This document shows, piece by piece, positions 44,317 through 56,648 of a stretch of DNA of 64,000 nucleotides. The notes beneath the pieces are model-generated. The model was not told where the DNA came from, searched no databases, and worked only from the letters and a program-made list of their open reading frames with translations. Origin of the DNA: Viridothelium virens (Eukaryota; Ascomycota; Dothideomycetes; Trypetheliales; Trypetheliaceae). How positions within the stretch are numbered: the first letter of the stretch is position 1; each line of letters opens with the position of its first letter. The stretch lies in NCBI GenBank assembly GCA_010094025.1, contig ML991830.1, positions 62,001 to 126,000 on the forward strand, in the 5' to 3' direction. A program made the translations under genes and the position numbers.

Positions 44317-47300
44317 TTATAGCACCAAAGCTATCACACCCATCAACCATCCCAATCCCATGAAGACAGCCCAGTCTCTTTTCACCCCAGCCCCACCACT
44401 TGCTCCGCTCCCAAACTCAGCAGTGGATGCTGGCGGACCTCCAGACATGATGTAACCACCGACACCCATCGTACTCGGTCCCAACGTCGGCAACGTACTC
44501 GTACTCCCGCCCACCACAACCTCTGTCTGCCCCGCCGGCCCCGTCGTCAACTCGACCGTCGTCGCCGCCGTTCCGCTCCCCAGCGTCACCTCCCCATCCA
44601 AACTCAGCGTCTTCCCACCAATCACGTATTCGCCGTTCGCATCAGGTGTGATCGTCTGGCCGCCCACCACAATGGGCGCCGCAGTCACCGAAGCTGTGAG
44701 CGGCGTCAGCGCCGTGGTGCGTCCGTTGATGATGGCTTCCCTCTCTCCGGCGGCGTCTGTGGTGAGTGCGATGGTGGTGCTGGGGCTGCCGGGTGCGTTT
44801 CCGGGAATGGTGATTTGGCCGCCAACAGAGAGTGTCTTGCCGTCGACGATGTACACGCCTGCTGCGTTCGGGAGGAGTGATTCGCCGCCTGGGCTGAGTA
44901 CGAGTGGGGCGGAGGCGATGGGGGATGGTGCGAGGGTCGCGGTTTGGCCGTTGACGATGGCTTCGGGGTGGCAAGCGACGTCGGTAGTTAGGATAATGGT
45001 GGTGCTCGGCGCGCCAGCAGAGTCACCCGGTATCGTGATGGTAGAGCCTGGGGTGAGTGTTTGACCTGAGACGATGTAGGAACCTGCCGAGTTTGGAAGT
45101 AAAGTTTCGCCGCCTACGAACAGAGGTGCGGCTGTGATGGGAGTCGAAGAGCTGAGAGTAGATGTCTGACCATTGATCACGACCGCGGTGTGGCTTGCGG
45201 AGTCGGTCTGCAGAGCAACAGTAGCTGACGGACTGCCATCAACCCCAGGTACGGTAATTGTGGATCCGGGATTGAGTGTCCTGCCAGAAAGAACGTACTG
45301 CCCTGCCGCATTTGGAAGAATGGCCTGGCCATCAATAGTGAGCGGAGCGGAAGTTATTGGAGACGCGGCGTCGATAGTGGAAGTCTGGCCATTGATAACG
45401 GCTTCGGTATGGCCGGCGCTATCGATCTGCAGAGCTATCGTCGATGCTGGGCCGCCATTGCTGCCGGGAATTGTGATAGTCGTACCTGGTGTCAAAGTCT
45501 TTCCAGAAACAATGTATTGCGATTGTGCATTAGGATAGATTGCTTGATCATCAATGTCTATTGGTGCAGCGCCGTGTTTTACCAGAGACGAAGTAAGTGT
45601 AGACGTTCTTCCATTTACCACAGCCTCTAAATGTCCAGATCCATCGGTGCTCAAGCCTACTGTTGTCGGCGGACCACCACTGAGATCAGGAATGGTAGCT
45701 GTAGCTCCAGGGGTAATTGTTTGCCCTGATATGACATATCGGGATTGAGAATCTGGATAGATGGTCTGACCTCCGACATATAACGGTACTGCGGTGGGCG
45801 TGGGACTTAGTGAAGAAGTTTGGCCGTTGATCACGGCTTCAGTCTGGCCACCACTGTTTGTCTGTAAAGCCACAGTCGTTGACGGCGCGCCAGCAGCTCC
45901 TGGAATCGTAGCTGTAGCACCAGGTGTCAAAGTAAATCCAGATACCACGAACTGCCCGGCAGCATTGGGCTGTACGGTCTGAGATCCGATTACAAGTGGA
46001 GAGGGAGTTGGGGCTACACTGAGCATAAATGTTTGCCCATTAATGACAGCTGCTGTTTGGCCAGCATTGTTTGTCTGTAACGCAATGGTGGTTGGGGCCT
46101 TCTCGGATATTCCTGATACAACAATCGTTGATCCCGGGGCCACTGTCTGACCGGCTACAATGTATTGACCTTGCGAATTTGGTGTTGCGCTCTGGCCTGC
46201 AGCTCGCAAGACGGGACCCACTGCAGTAGGGGCCGAGGGGGAATTTAGTAGTTGAGATGTACTTTCCCCAACCACCAATTGTGTGTTTCCAACTCCATCA
46301 GTCTGCAAGCCAACTTTCGTCTGCGAAGGCCCACTGCCCAAAGTCAAGGTGGAGCCAACTCCTATAGTTTGTCCATTTCCAGTATACTGGCCTTGGGGGT
46401 TGAGGGCAAGTGTCTGGCTGCCGATAGTGATGGGGCTTGGAGCTGGTGTTGCGGTATTGGCAAGCTCGCCCGGATTGCCTACACCCGGAACGGAAAGTGT
46501 CGGCGCTGCAAGTGGTGTGGTACTAGATCCACCTACCACGATATGTGTTTGGTCTCCAGATGTAATGAACGCCACTGGCGTATTAGAAATCGTACCTGTC
46601 TGACCAAGAGCAATGGTAGAAGACCCAACCCCGAAGACGGGAATAGCAGTTGAACTACCAGCAACAACGGTAGGCTTAGCAGAAGTTGCCACCGGGATCA
46701 CCGTTGAGCCGACAATGATCGACGGTGAAGGCTTTGACTGGCCTTGACTAAGTTGACCAGCAGAGGCTGTTGGCTGAGTAGGTGGAGGCGAAGGGCTCCC
46801 CTGCGAGATAGGCGCTGGATTGGAGGCCGAATTTTGACTTGATCCGCCATTAATAATTGAAGGTAGAAGAGCCGGCGGGGGATTCGATAAAGTTTGCGTG
46901 GGGATGGTAGTGTCGCTATTCCCACCACCCCCGAGAATTGGAAGAATTGATCCTGCTGGGTTGGTAGAATCTGATTGGACCGGAGCGGTATTTGGATTAG
47001 GCCTCTGAGTGTTAGGAGCTGATATAGCTATCTCGGTAGGTGATACGGTATTGCTTGGCGAGATCGGGGCAAGTGATTGACCAGGAGTAGCAGCTGGACC
47101 TGAGGCTCCAGCAAAAGGAAGAACTTCTGGTGTGAAATGAGGTATTACAGCTTGGCTTGGCGCATTGGGGGGTGGCGCATTTGTGTGAGTGGTAGAGGTA
47201 AGTGTAAGATATGCAACACCCTCAATCATGCTCTCCAGAAGTGCGGCTGATATCCTTCCAGGGCCTCTGAATATAGCTGCACTGTTTTGACAAGAGGAAA

Positions 47301-48547
47301 ATGCCACCTGGCCAGGGAAATTAGAGGCAAAGAAGTCTTGAACTCCAGCTACTGTGCTAATAAGAGCGGTCATACCGGTTCCCAGTGGATTGTCACTAAA
47401 GTTAGCCCCAATGGACGCGAAGTTTAGGGAGGGGTGGGCCGGAAGAGTGAAGGTAGCACCACCATCGGGTAATAGTTCCTCGGACATGCAAGTAGGTTGG
47501 CCATTTGCAACATCTGTGGTCTTGATAGGTCCGATAACCTCATATGTATCCACATAGTCGGTCAGTGACGACGGATAGACCCTTTTAAGAGTGAGAAGTT
47601 AGCAATAACCCGTAGTAGGAGCAAAAAAGGGCTCGTACAGAACTCTGGTCGCTGAGGCATTCAGCGCCGTAGCATATGTGATTGTAGTTTGCGTGGTGCC
47701 GCCAGCGTTGAAATCCTGATACTTTCGGCCATTGGATAGGGTATTGTGCTTAGTACTCATAGTTGTATAGTTGGTTCCGTTGTGTACAACGTGAAATACT
47801 GTCGCCGCAGTGACATTTGCAGTGATAAGGTAAGGCTGCCATTGCACTTGAACAAGCTTCGGTGGAAAAACACCACATTCGCCTACGCAGCTACAATTTT
47901 GTCCACAAGTTGGAGCTGGAGAAGATGTCGTACTTGCACTACGAGTGGCACTGAGTGAGGAATGGCGGTCCGTAGCTGTCGCGTTTGAGGGGACTAAGGA
48001 TGACCGCGATATAGCCGGTGCAGGATGAGGATACTCTATCGAGGTTCTGTTCGGTCCAGGGGATGGTAGCTCCGCGGGCAGGCTCGACAAGATACTATAA
48101 TGCGTCAAGCTCGAGGTCGTGCTCAAAGACGCCACCTCTGTAGTCTGTTCTATTGCAGTCGTGTTTGGATTGAGAAGTGATGGCCGTATAGGAGGGCCTA
48201 CATTGAGACTTATGTGCGTCAAGCTCGAAGTCGTCAGGGGACCCAGTGCCCCTGTTTGTGATACGGTTGCCTGGCGCAATTCCGAGGGCGAGGCATTTCC
48301 ATGAGACGCTGCTGAAGCACTGGTCCACGACGAGTGCGAGATGCGGCCAGAAGACACGATTTCCGTCGCCTGTTGTGTGGTAGTACTCTGAGATAATGTA
48401 ATATTTACAGATGACCCTACGCCTATCAGAATCTACGAGACATATGTGAGGACTTGGAGCCTCACTCAGTGCGCTTCTACGTACCTGATCTGGGAAAGAA
48501 TGCGCAAAGGCCACCAGAAACAAAACAAAAAAGGAGCAAAAAGACAT
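44317..48547 (-). CDS. Large GPI-anchored cell-wall repeat protein (adhesin-like)
   Basis: Three exons: 48485-48547 (signal peptide MSFCSFFVLFLVAFAHSFPD), 47639-48432 and 44317-47581; introns of 52 and 57 bp; 1373 residues. Exon 2 is Ser/Thr-rich, with a Cys cluster CGQNCSCVGECGVFPPK and many NxT/S sites. Exon 3 starts with a globular-looking part (YEVIGPIKTTDVANGQPTCM; GQVAFSSCQNSAAI), a Ser/Pro/Thr-rich spacer, then nine tandem repeats of about 70 residues (45-46 kb). The end, GSGASGGAGVKRDWAVFMGL plus a hydrophobic tail GWLMGVIALVL, fits a GPI-attachment signal. Expected on the cell surface, linked to wall glucan; adhesion or surface masking is inferred from architecture only. Resembles uncharacterised glycoprotein-X-like fungal repeat proteins. 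Confidence 0.85.
44480..46440 (-). repeat. Nine in-frame coding repeats of about 70 residues
   Basis: Unit pattern: APLxVGGQTxxPNAxGQYxxSGxTLxPGxTITIPG, then PSTTxALQTDxxGxTEAVINGQTSTL. Nine units can be counted, from SPITIGSQTLALNPQGQY (about 46430) to APIVVGGQTITPDANGEY (about 44690-44480). Inner units are most alike; the first two and the last are more diverged. Each unit looks like a short beta-rich module. Confidence 0.85.
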
Positions 48548-50038
48548 GATGCATGATGAAAACTGGAAAGTAACTAGGAAAAAGAGTGGACGTTGACCAA
48601 GCTGTAGAGCAGCTTGCACAACAGATGTTCTTGGCCTGGTATTTTGATGCTTAAGCAAGGACATGGGCTTGGGGAAAAGATCAACCAACATTAGAGGGAG
48701 GATTTTAGAATCCTTCCGTCGAGCTAAGCAATGCTATCAGCTAGGCAGGCTCCAGATCGCGCTCGGAAGCCAAATGGTACCAGCTCCTACTGAGGCACGG
48801 ATGGAAATTGGGACGTGCTGGTGGCTGATGGCTGACAGTACGCGTGATATGATCTTCCGGGGGCGACGGCACTGCCATGGTTAACAGGCAGTTGTACTGT
48901 AATCCTCTCTGGGATATCTGCCACCCTGGGTTGGCGGATCCATTCTTGGCCCTCTCGGCGCTTAAAGAGACAACACCAGCGGGGGAAGAAAAAGGCAGAA
49001 GAGACCCCAACCCCAACCTAGGTTGTTAAAAACAGGAGACATGGATGAAGTGGGCAGTTCAGCGGAAATCTACAAGCCGAGAATCAGTGTTGACAAATGA
49101 GATTCCTTTCTCTGGGTCGGAAAAACCCGGTCAAGATTCAGCTGGATTAAGCTTAGAAGATACGGAGCGAGCGCTCAACGGTGAGAAAGGCACTTCAGGC
49201 AGCAAGACAATCACGATGATTTCAATACTCCTCGTAATTGATTCCGCCTTCGGAATATGGACTTAATAAGTCGTATAAAGTCGCGAGATCGAGCCCACCA
49301 AGGAGATCTTCGTGGGTAGCTTTGTCAAGTGTCAGAGGATTGCCACTCAAATCGCGCTACTGCGGTCTCCAGCTTGCAGGATAACGCGTTTCGAAACAAG
49401 ACAGGGGGAATAGACAGAACGTTGAAGTCGGGAGAGGATGACGGATCCCGCGTAGTTACCGCGTACCGAGATAGCCACTTAGCTTGGAGTTGGTGTTGAT
49501 GGGCTGGCGGAAGGCTGGGATAGCAAAGGTACCTCGGACCCCAGCCAATTTGGCAGCCGCATCAGGTACCTTCTGCTTTCGCCCCCTTCAGCACCCTTCA
49601 GCACCCAACATCAGCCTTCACCACTCTTTCGTGACGATTGGGCTCAACTACACTCCCGAACTGAGACCTCTCCGGCAGCCACTCCTCGGACCTGCGGCTC
49701 CAGGTTCCAATCCTCTGCTCAGATGTCTGAATCCAATCAAATGACGATCACCCAACGCCAGGAAATTACACTAGCTGTGCCCTTCTCAGAATTGCCCCCA
49801 GATGGGAATTGCGTGGCCATGGGCCGTTCTCTCATATTGCGGCACGGTGCTGTATCCTTGATAGCATTCCATACCCCAACCGCACCGGCACGGTCAGGGA
49901 GTTGACATGCAAACCTTATCGGTGCTTGCAGTAAAGTACCACATGCTCCAGTCATGTCAACTGTTCCAATCAGAAGACCGTAGGCGCGCATGTCTTGCAT
50001 TTTAACCAGACCTCGACAGCTACAAGGTGGGTCATGAG
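48548..50038. other. Divergent 1.5-kb upstream region
   Basis: Between the repeat protein (leftward) and the aspartic-protease-like gene (rightward), two cell-surface genes. Small open stretches (49045-49266, 49484-49744, 49737-50117 minus) have no family support. A short direct repeat (cttcagcacc twice) lies at about 49587-49608. Confidence 0.45.
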
Positions 50039-51995
50039 ATGGCAATCGCACTTTGGGGTTGTCTCTTCCTGGTTTTGCCGGCTGTCTTGGGTCAAACACC
50101 ATTAAGCATACCTCCATCCCAATACTGGTGAGTACAGAATATCGAGACGAAATAGTACACTACTTCCTTTCAAGGTACTGAATACTGTAACTAGGGATGG
50201 CAACGATGGCCCGTGGTCAAGCTTCAAGGCCACTGTAGGCACACCTCCTCAGAACGTCCGCGTATATCCAGCCTCGAGTCAGTCTTCCCTCTGGGTAGTC
50301 TTACCGGAAGGTTGTACGGGAGATGAACCCCAAGACTGCTCCGATGCCAGAGGCTTCCTTTTCCAGAAGAATGCATCCTCGACATGGTCAGAGAAGGGCC
50401 TCTTCGAATTAACAACGACGGAGGAGAATTTCTTGGGCTTGACTGGGAATGGTGATTGGGGCTTTGACACCGTGATGCTAGGCTGGCAGGGAGACGGCTT
50501 GCCGAACTTGAACAGTACTCTTGTAACCGGTGTTGCAACCCCAGATTTTTACCTTGGAGAAATAGGTCTCAACAACCAGCCCCTAAATTTCACGACCTTC
50601 AACGATCCGCAGCCGAGCTTATTAGCGACGTTGAAAGCTCAAGGCAGGATTCCGAGTCTCTCCTGGGGCTATACCGCAGGCGCCTCGTATCAGCGGACAT
50701 TTGGGTTCGGTAGCTTAACATTAGGGGGCTACGATACTACACGGTTCTCGGCCAATGATCTCACGATTCCTTTCGGACCAGATTCCTCCCGCGACTTGCT
50801 CGTTGCAATCCAGACCATTCGAACCTCCAATACACAAGCGCAGTTACTACCAAAACCCGAATTTTTCTGGATTGATTCGACTGTGTCCCAGATCTGGCTA
50901 CCAGCAGATGCCTGTACAGCTTTTGAAACGGCGTTCGGCATAAGCTGGGATGATGAAAGTAGTCTGTATCTTGTCAACGATACCTTACACGACCAGCTTG
51001 TTTCCCAGAATCCGAATGTCACTTTCAGACTCGGTTCAGAACTGGACGGTGGTACTACAGTGGATATCACCTTTCCTTACAGTGCCTTCGACCTCAACGT
51101 GAGCCTGCCACTGGTAAATGGCTCATCGAGATATTTTCCATTGAAAAGAGCCGCCAATGAAACCCAGTACGTGCTTGGCCGAGCGTTTCTTCAAGAAGCC
51201 TATGTTACTGTCGACTACGAACGGTCTTCCTTCCAGGTCCAGCAAGCTATCTTCCCGGGCTCTTCAACTTCGCAGAAGCTTGTTGCAATTCAATCTCCCA
51301 ATGCGACGGCCTCAAGTAACACCTCAGATACATCGACAAGCAGTCAGCCGTCGAAATTGAGCACTGGAGCAGAAGCTGGTATCATAGCTGGGGGAAGTAT
51401 AGTAGGCGTAGCTGTTGTGGTTATTGCCGTAATCCTGTGTATCCATCAGCGACGTAAAAAGCAAAAGGCTGCTGAGCTATCAGCTGATCCATTAACATCA
51501 CCCCCGAGCTTCAAGTCCCATTTTAGCTCGCCGAGCATTGGACCTCCTAGTGAAATGGATCCTTTCGGTAAAGTCGAACTGCCTGTGGCTACCGATCACC
51601 CTCGCCACGAACTCGAAGGCTACTATGGACAGCGCAACGAACTACAGGGAGAAGGTATCCATAAAGCTGAAATGATGGGTAGTCCAATTAAGGATTCTCA
51701 TCCAACGAACAAGGCAATGCGCCAAAACCTTCACCAAGATTTGGACAATTTTATATCTGTTCATGAGTTACCAGCACATGTTCCAGTTCCAGAGCTTGAT
51801 AGTTCAACGAATACAGCTTCGACAAATACGGTCCCGAGGCACACTGGTTCCTTAACTTCAAGCTCGACAACAGGGGTGAGAAGCCCCATAAGCTCTGCGT
51901 CTGGATCTTCTCCCGCTACAGGTCTAGTCTCTACCTTTCCTAGGTACGATAGGAACGAAAATCAAGAGGAGAGATATTTTGGAGGATGGATATGA
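50039..51995 (+). CDS. Membrane-anchored aspartic-protease-like protein, probably inactive
   Basis: Exon 1 50039-50127 (signal peptide MAIALWGCLFLVLPAVLGQT), intron 50128-50194, exon 2 50195-51995; 629 residues. The fold is pepsin-like (A1): WSSFKATVGTPPQNVRVYPA, then SSQSSLWVV where active proteases have DTGSSxLWV, so the first catalytic Asp-Thr-Gly is PAS (about residues 55-57). The second site is FWIDSTVSQIWLP, with Asp kept but DTG changed to DST. SFGFGSLTLGGYDTTRF-type flap and YVLGRAFLQEAYVTVDYERS are typical. A Ser/Thr stalk, a transmembrane helix near residues 426-448 (GIIAGGSIVGVAVVVIAVIL) followed by HQRRKKQK, and a 170-residue cytosolic tail complete it. Known from many ascomycetes as a membrane-bound family; here likely a receptor or scaffold. 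Confidence 0.88.
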
Positions 51996-52549
51996 ATTGG
52001 AGCGAACTCTTGCTAAAGTCTCTTGGAAGGTCTTCCTATCCTACGGGAATGAATCCTGCTATTTCCAAAACGCAATCCAGTGCGGGAAACATGCGATGGT
52101 TCATGCCTTCAGTACATGTCGCAATCATCTCTCAACCACGCGCCACTGTGTGCTCTTGTTACCATTCTTTGCAATCGAGGAGCGTCTCATGCAAGGACGG
52201 CGATTGCTGGAAAATTGGGACGACTTTTAGCACTGCTTCATAGTGCAATCCGGATGAGATGCGTGAACCTTTATTGGAGTGCTGTAACACCGTTTGCAGC
52301 AAATGCGATAGATTGGCCAGTGAAAAAGGCTGCAGCGGTCCGAAGGAGATTGGTGCGGAGAAGGAGGCAGCCATGTCTTGCGTGTTCATCAGCACCACTT
52401 TTTAGCCAGCTGAAACCTGGAGCAACGACGACAGTGTTGCCGAGGCCTTTCGCATATCTGCTTTTAGTATAACTATCTTGAATTCTTGACTGAAAGACTT
52501 CGTTTATTCTGTATTTTCGTTTTGGATACAATTGGTGACTTTCTTCATC
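51996..52549. other. Gene-free stretch
   Basis: Several short overlapping open stretches (51979-52472) continue past the stop of the protease-like gene but show no family pattern. Probably its 3' flank and the promoter of the cyclase gene. Confidence 0.45.
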
Positions 52550-53619
52550 ATGAGTTCTCAGAAACAACCCAATGATTACCCCAAATTTACTGATGTTCCG
52601 CCCGTTTCTGGGATGCCACAGGGTTGCGCATGGGGCGTCTTCAATAAAGGTGGCGAGCGGGATAATCTGGGCACGCTCAACTACCTCACCCCCGAAGTCG
52701 TCCTTAGAGCCCGCGACGAGATTCAAAAAGGCACGAGCATTTCCCTTAAGTACGAGACTATCCAATCCTATTCCACTAATCCCCTCTATTCGCCTAATGC
52801 ATCACGACCATACTCACGAACACCGACTCCAGCCTTCCGCTACACCACCCCACTCATCCTTCAGCCTCCCGGCCCGTCCTCTCTCATACCATCTCGTCCC
52901 TCTTTCCCCATGGTTACCCAGCTTACGATGACCACGTCTCCTTCAACACACAATCTTCCTCGCAATGGGACGGTCTCAAACACTACGCCCACTCTCCCAC
53001 CAACAAACTCTACAACAACCTTTCCTACGCCGATGCTCCCCACACCACCGACAACGGGATCCAACATTGGCACTCCCGCGGCGGAATCATCGGCCGCGGC
53101 ATCCTCATTGACTATCGCGCGTACGCCGAACGCCATGGCATGGCATACTCACCCACTGAACCCCACGGCATCACCGTCGACACGATCCAAAAGGTCGCCG
53201 CTGAACAAGGGACCCAGTTTCTGCCTGGCGATATCCTGATTGTGCGAACGGGCCTTGTGGCCTGGTACCACTCTGCGACTACAGAGCAGCGTGAGGCGGT
53301 ACTCCAGCGCGGCGACGCGCTGTCATGCGCTGGAGTCGTGGGGTCGCTGGAGACGCTGGAATGGCTTTGGAACGGGCGGTTTGCGGCGGTGGCGGGGGAT
53401 TCGATGGGGTGGGAGGTGGTGCCGCCGCGGAAGGTTGAGTATATGCTGCATGAGTGGCTGATTGCGTTATGGGGGATGCCAATTGGGGAGTGGTGGGACT
53501 TGGAGGAGTTGAGCCGCGTATGTGAGAGAGAGGGGCGGTGGAGCTTTTTCTTGGCGAGTGTGCCGCTGAATGTGGAGGGGGGCGTAGCAAGTCCGCCGAA
53601 TGCGGTAGTCATTCTTTGA
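52550..53619 (+). CDS. Cyclase-family (kynurenine formamidase-like) metal-dependent hydrolase
   Basis: Exon 1 52550-52749, intron 52750-52832 (83 bp, GTACGA donor, CACTAAT branch, CTCCAG acceptor), exon 2 52833-53619; 328 residues. Start MSSQKQPNDYPKFTDVPPVS. CAWGVFNKGGERDNLGTLNY is the usual N-terminal block; the splice restores SISLNLPLHHP. YDDHVSFNTQSSSQWDGLKH is the fungal form of the metal-binding block, and SRGGIIGRGILIDYRAYAER, LPGDILIVRTGLVAWY and AVAGDSMGWEVVPP follow. Relatives (PF04199) hydrolyse N-formylkynurenine or related amides and esters using a divalent metal. The fungal branch is expanded and mostly uncharacterised. It ends at the C-terminal sheet with no extra domain. Confidence 0.9.
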
Positions 53620-53873
53620 ACGAGAGCCAGGAATGGTTGAATGGTTGAAGGCGATTTTGCAAGACGAATCGCGTCTGCAATACTCCGTACCGCAGAGTCC
53701 ATTCACAGAAATTGCAGAAACCTTAATGGCGCATATGCGTTGTCAGATCCATTTCACACGAAGATCCCTATCTCCTGCTAACTCGCCAACAGAGCCATGC
53801 TTCGTATGTGGGACTTTTGAAAAGGTTGATCAAGATAAAGAGCCCAGGTCGCTCCTTTCTCTTCCATACTCCA

Positions 53874-55229
53874 TCATCCCTCCGGCATCAACGCGTTCCT
53901 ACCCACCCACGCAGGAATTTCTGGCAGTGGAAACCTTGACTTGAGGTCCTTATGGTTCACGAACTCCTTTGCTACATTCTCAAATACAATACGCTTCTCC
54001 ATGTCTTCCGGGTCGTTAACTTTGCCTGCAAGAAACATCTCGTCAGTATGGTTATTTGCTCAGTGGACAATGTTGTGAACAATGGCCGAACGAGGAACGA
54101 ATTTAGTACATGACATTTACGTACCGGGACCTAGAGCCAAGTCGATTTTCATGTTGAGATCTGTCAAGGCCGCGATATAGCGAGTTTCTGCAAAGGGAAA
54201 TAGCGGGGCGGCGTGAGGGTACCAGCGCCAGCCATCTTTGTTTATGAGGGAGCGTTCGAAAGCAGTCAATTGCCTATGCTTAGGATTGCCACGATACCTC
54301 TCTGTTACTTCCTCCTCTTCTTGTGATTCTCCCGGATTTGGCGCAGTTTCCGCGGTTGATATTTGAGTGTGACCTGACCCAACGGATCGCTCCTGTTCCA
54401 GTGCCTTTTCTACCTCCAGGGTATCCTTAAGATTTAGCACATTAGTTGCGCTTGACGCTGCTGGGTCGTTGATTATTCTGGCTCTAACCCTACGAATCTT
54501 CGGACCTGAAGACGGTTTTCGCCTTTCGACGCCAGCCCCGTCTTTTAGAGGCGATGGCGCTATCGCATTGCGCCTCGAAGATGCTGTCTTTGAAGGCTTG
54601 CGACTGGATTTAGTAGGAGTGACACCCTTTTGACTCTTTGCCACAAGTCTGCTGGATCGCCTTGGCGTCGAAAGCGGCGCAATATCGTTCGCCTCCTCAT
54701 TGTTGGCACGGATGTTGCGAGCTCTACTTCTCGGACTACCCGAAGCTTCCCCCGGAGGCTCAAGATGAGTGCCTGCAGCTTTAACAGCGAGTTGCGGCTG
54801 TTTTGGGCGTTGCTGCATTTCGTGGACGATGTCCAGATGGCCTCTGTACTCCTCAACGGTGTGAGCGCCGCCCCGTAGCCAGATCTCGCGGTCCCAGTAG
54901 ATATCTTCGAGCGGTTTATTATAATACCGATTCCAATACATCTGTCGGAATTCCACGCATTGCTCCGGAGTTCTCTGTTGTCGCTCTTCCGGATTGATCT
55001 GCTGGCCGCCATTTCGAGATAAAAGATCAAGTTCTGAGACAACAGCGGCATGGTCCACGTACTCTTCGTGGGAGTGAATGTCCTTTTCGCACCACTCGTC
55101 ATGTTCCCGATGCATGTTTGAGACGCTCATTTTGGAGTACCTTCGCTTAAGGTCTCTTCTGTGCTTCGCGCGCGCTTCCGCGTTCATCGTTCTGTCATTT
55201 TCGATGGTAGTCATGGCTCTGCTGAACAT
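53874..55229 (-). CDS. Conserved-looking hypothetical protein, basic and partly disordered
   Basis: Exon 1 54125-55229 starts MFSRAMTTIENDRTMNAEAR; a 99-bp intron (54026-54124, GTACGT donor, TTGCAG acceptor) joins a second exon, 53874-54025, ending EIPAWVGRNALMPEG. About 418 residues. The helical N-terminal half (EHDEWCEKDIHSHEEYVDHA; FRQMYWNRYYNKPLEDIYWD; EEYRGHLDIVHEMQQRP) looks ordered; the middle is Ser/Arg/Lys-rich and disordered, with SRRSSRLVAK-like nuclear-type basic clusters (TPRRSSRLVAKSQKG). The C-terminal block RQLTAFERSLINKDGWRWYP continues through the splice as KVNDPEDMEKRIVFENVAKE. No family recognised. A nuclear or chromatin role is possible from composition only. Confidence 0.7.
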
Positions 55230-56648
55230 TGTATGGATGGATTATAGAGATGGTGTTGGCGAAGCAGCCGGACAAGAAGTAATAGATTGCTAAAAGTTGA
55301 ATCCCGTGATGCCGAAAACGGCCGCATTCCAAGCGGTTCGATGGAATGTTGCAAACGTCAAAGGCAGAAATTGTGTTTGTCAACGCAATCACACGAGCGC
55401 CCGTCAATCCCAGCGATCAAAAACTCTAGCTCTGCAAGATGTATTATGCACACCATTTGAATTATGCTCGTATCTCAGAGTAGAGGATAAGAGAGAGAAG
55501 TAGGAGCTTAGGAATATCAGCTTGATTTAACAGCGCATTTCCTTTGTTCAGATAGGGAGAAAACTTCCTTGTCGACATGACTTACACTTCATCAACGTGT
55601 CTGGCTGTCTTTTAACCCTGTTGCGTCTGCCTTGCACTACTATGTTAGATGAGTGATTAGGCGTTTGTTCCTTTAGATTGATGTCATTGGTTGTGGATCT
55701 GATCGGCGTTGCAATTCTTCAAACAGACAGAGACGTGGGAGCCATTAAATTTCCCATTGTTTCCGTCCACAGTAAGAAGAGTTCAGGACATCATCGAAGT
55801 CTCCGCTCGCTATTCTAGCGCAGAGTATACCTTCCGCGCCGCAAAAAAAGGAAAAAGAAAAAAAAAAAAAAAAAAAAAAAAACCAGCATTGAGGCAGGTC
55901 ACAAATGCATGCTATATCGGGAGATTCACCCATTCCGAGATTCCCACTGAGTCAACACGTCAAGTTCATAAAATGCGTGGATATGAGAAGCATTGACTTG
56001 GAATATGCGACATTAGGCACTGGTATGTCCATCTGCCTCAGAAATTGATCTCTGAATTCCTAGGCCCAATACACGACGGAGACCAATTCCCATGTCAATA
56101 CAAACCGTAGCAGCGCAAATATGCAGTTAAGTGCTCAAAAGACCGGATGCTGTGTGTTTGCTGCCACACTTGTCCAATTTTCTCCCATCACTGTCTCCAA
56201 CGGTGCATCGTGTGATCACCGTCAAATTAGCATCTGTGTGGTCCGTTCCCTTTCTAATTGCTCCTGGAGACTTATCAAACTGTATTTCAGAGTCAGCCGA
56301 CTTTAAGCACGCAGCTTTGTGTTATCTTTCACGTTTGGCTTGGCATCAAGCTCCTCGCTACAAACCCATGACGGCATCTCCGTAGCTTCGTTTGGCTCTA
56401 CTTCGTGTGAACACGAAGAGATACTAGGAAGGGTATGACCAGCTGCTAGTGTGAGAAGATGGGTTCCCGTGTCAAAGACCGTCTTGGTTACTTGTGAAGC
56501 AGGGCCTATGTCAAAGGCCGGATGATCACCATGGGGTCCTTTCTTTGAGTGTTATGAGGACTCGAACGAAATAGTCATTACCCGAAGAAATATATGATTA
56601 ATCTGCGATATCCAGATTTCTTCGTTGATTTTATGCTCAGAATTTACG
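55230..56648. other. Gene-free 1.4-kb stretch with a poly-A tract
   Basis: Contains an uninterrupted run of 25 A (55858-55882) within a purine-rich patch. No target-site duplication or SINE-like head was recognised beside it, so I call it a simple homopolymer. No gene supported. Confidence 0.5.
55858..55882 (+). repeat. Poly-A homopolymer, 25 bp
   Basis: Perfect A run following GGAAAAAG. Likely prone to length variation and sequencing error. Confidence 0.9.

Noticed and set aside
55858-55882. Poly-A tail of a retroposed element
   Set aside because: No target-site duplication, Pol III box or reverse-transcribed body was recognised upstream. Treated as a plain homopolymer.
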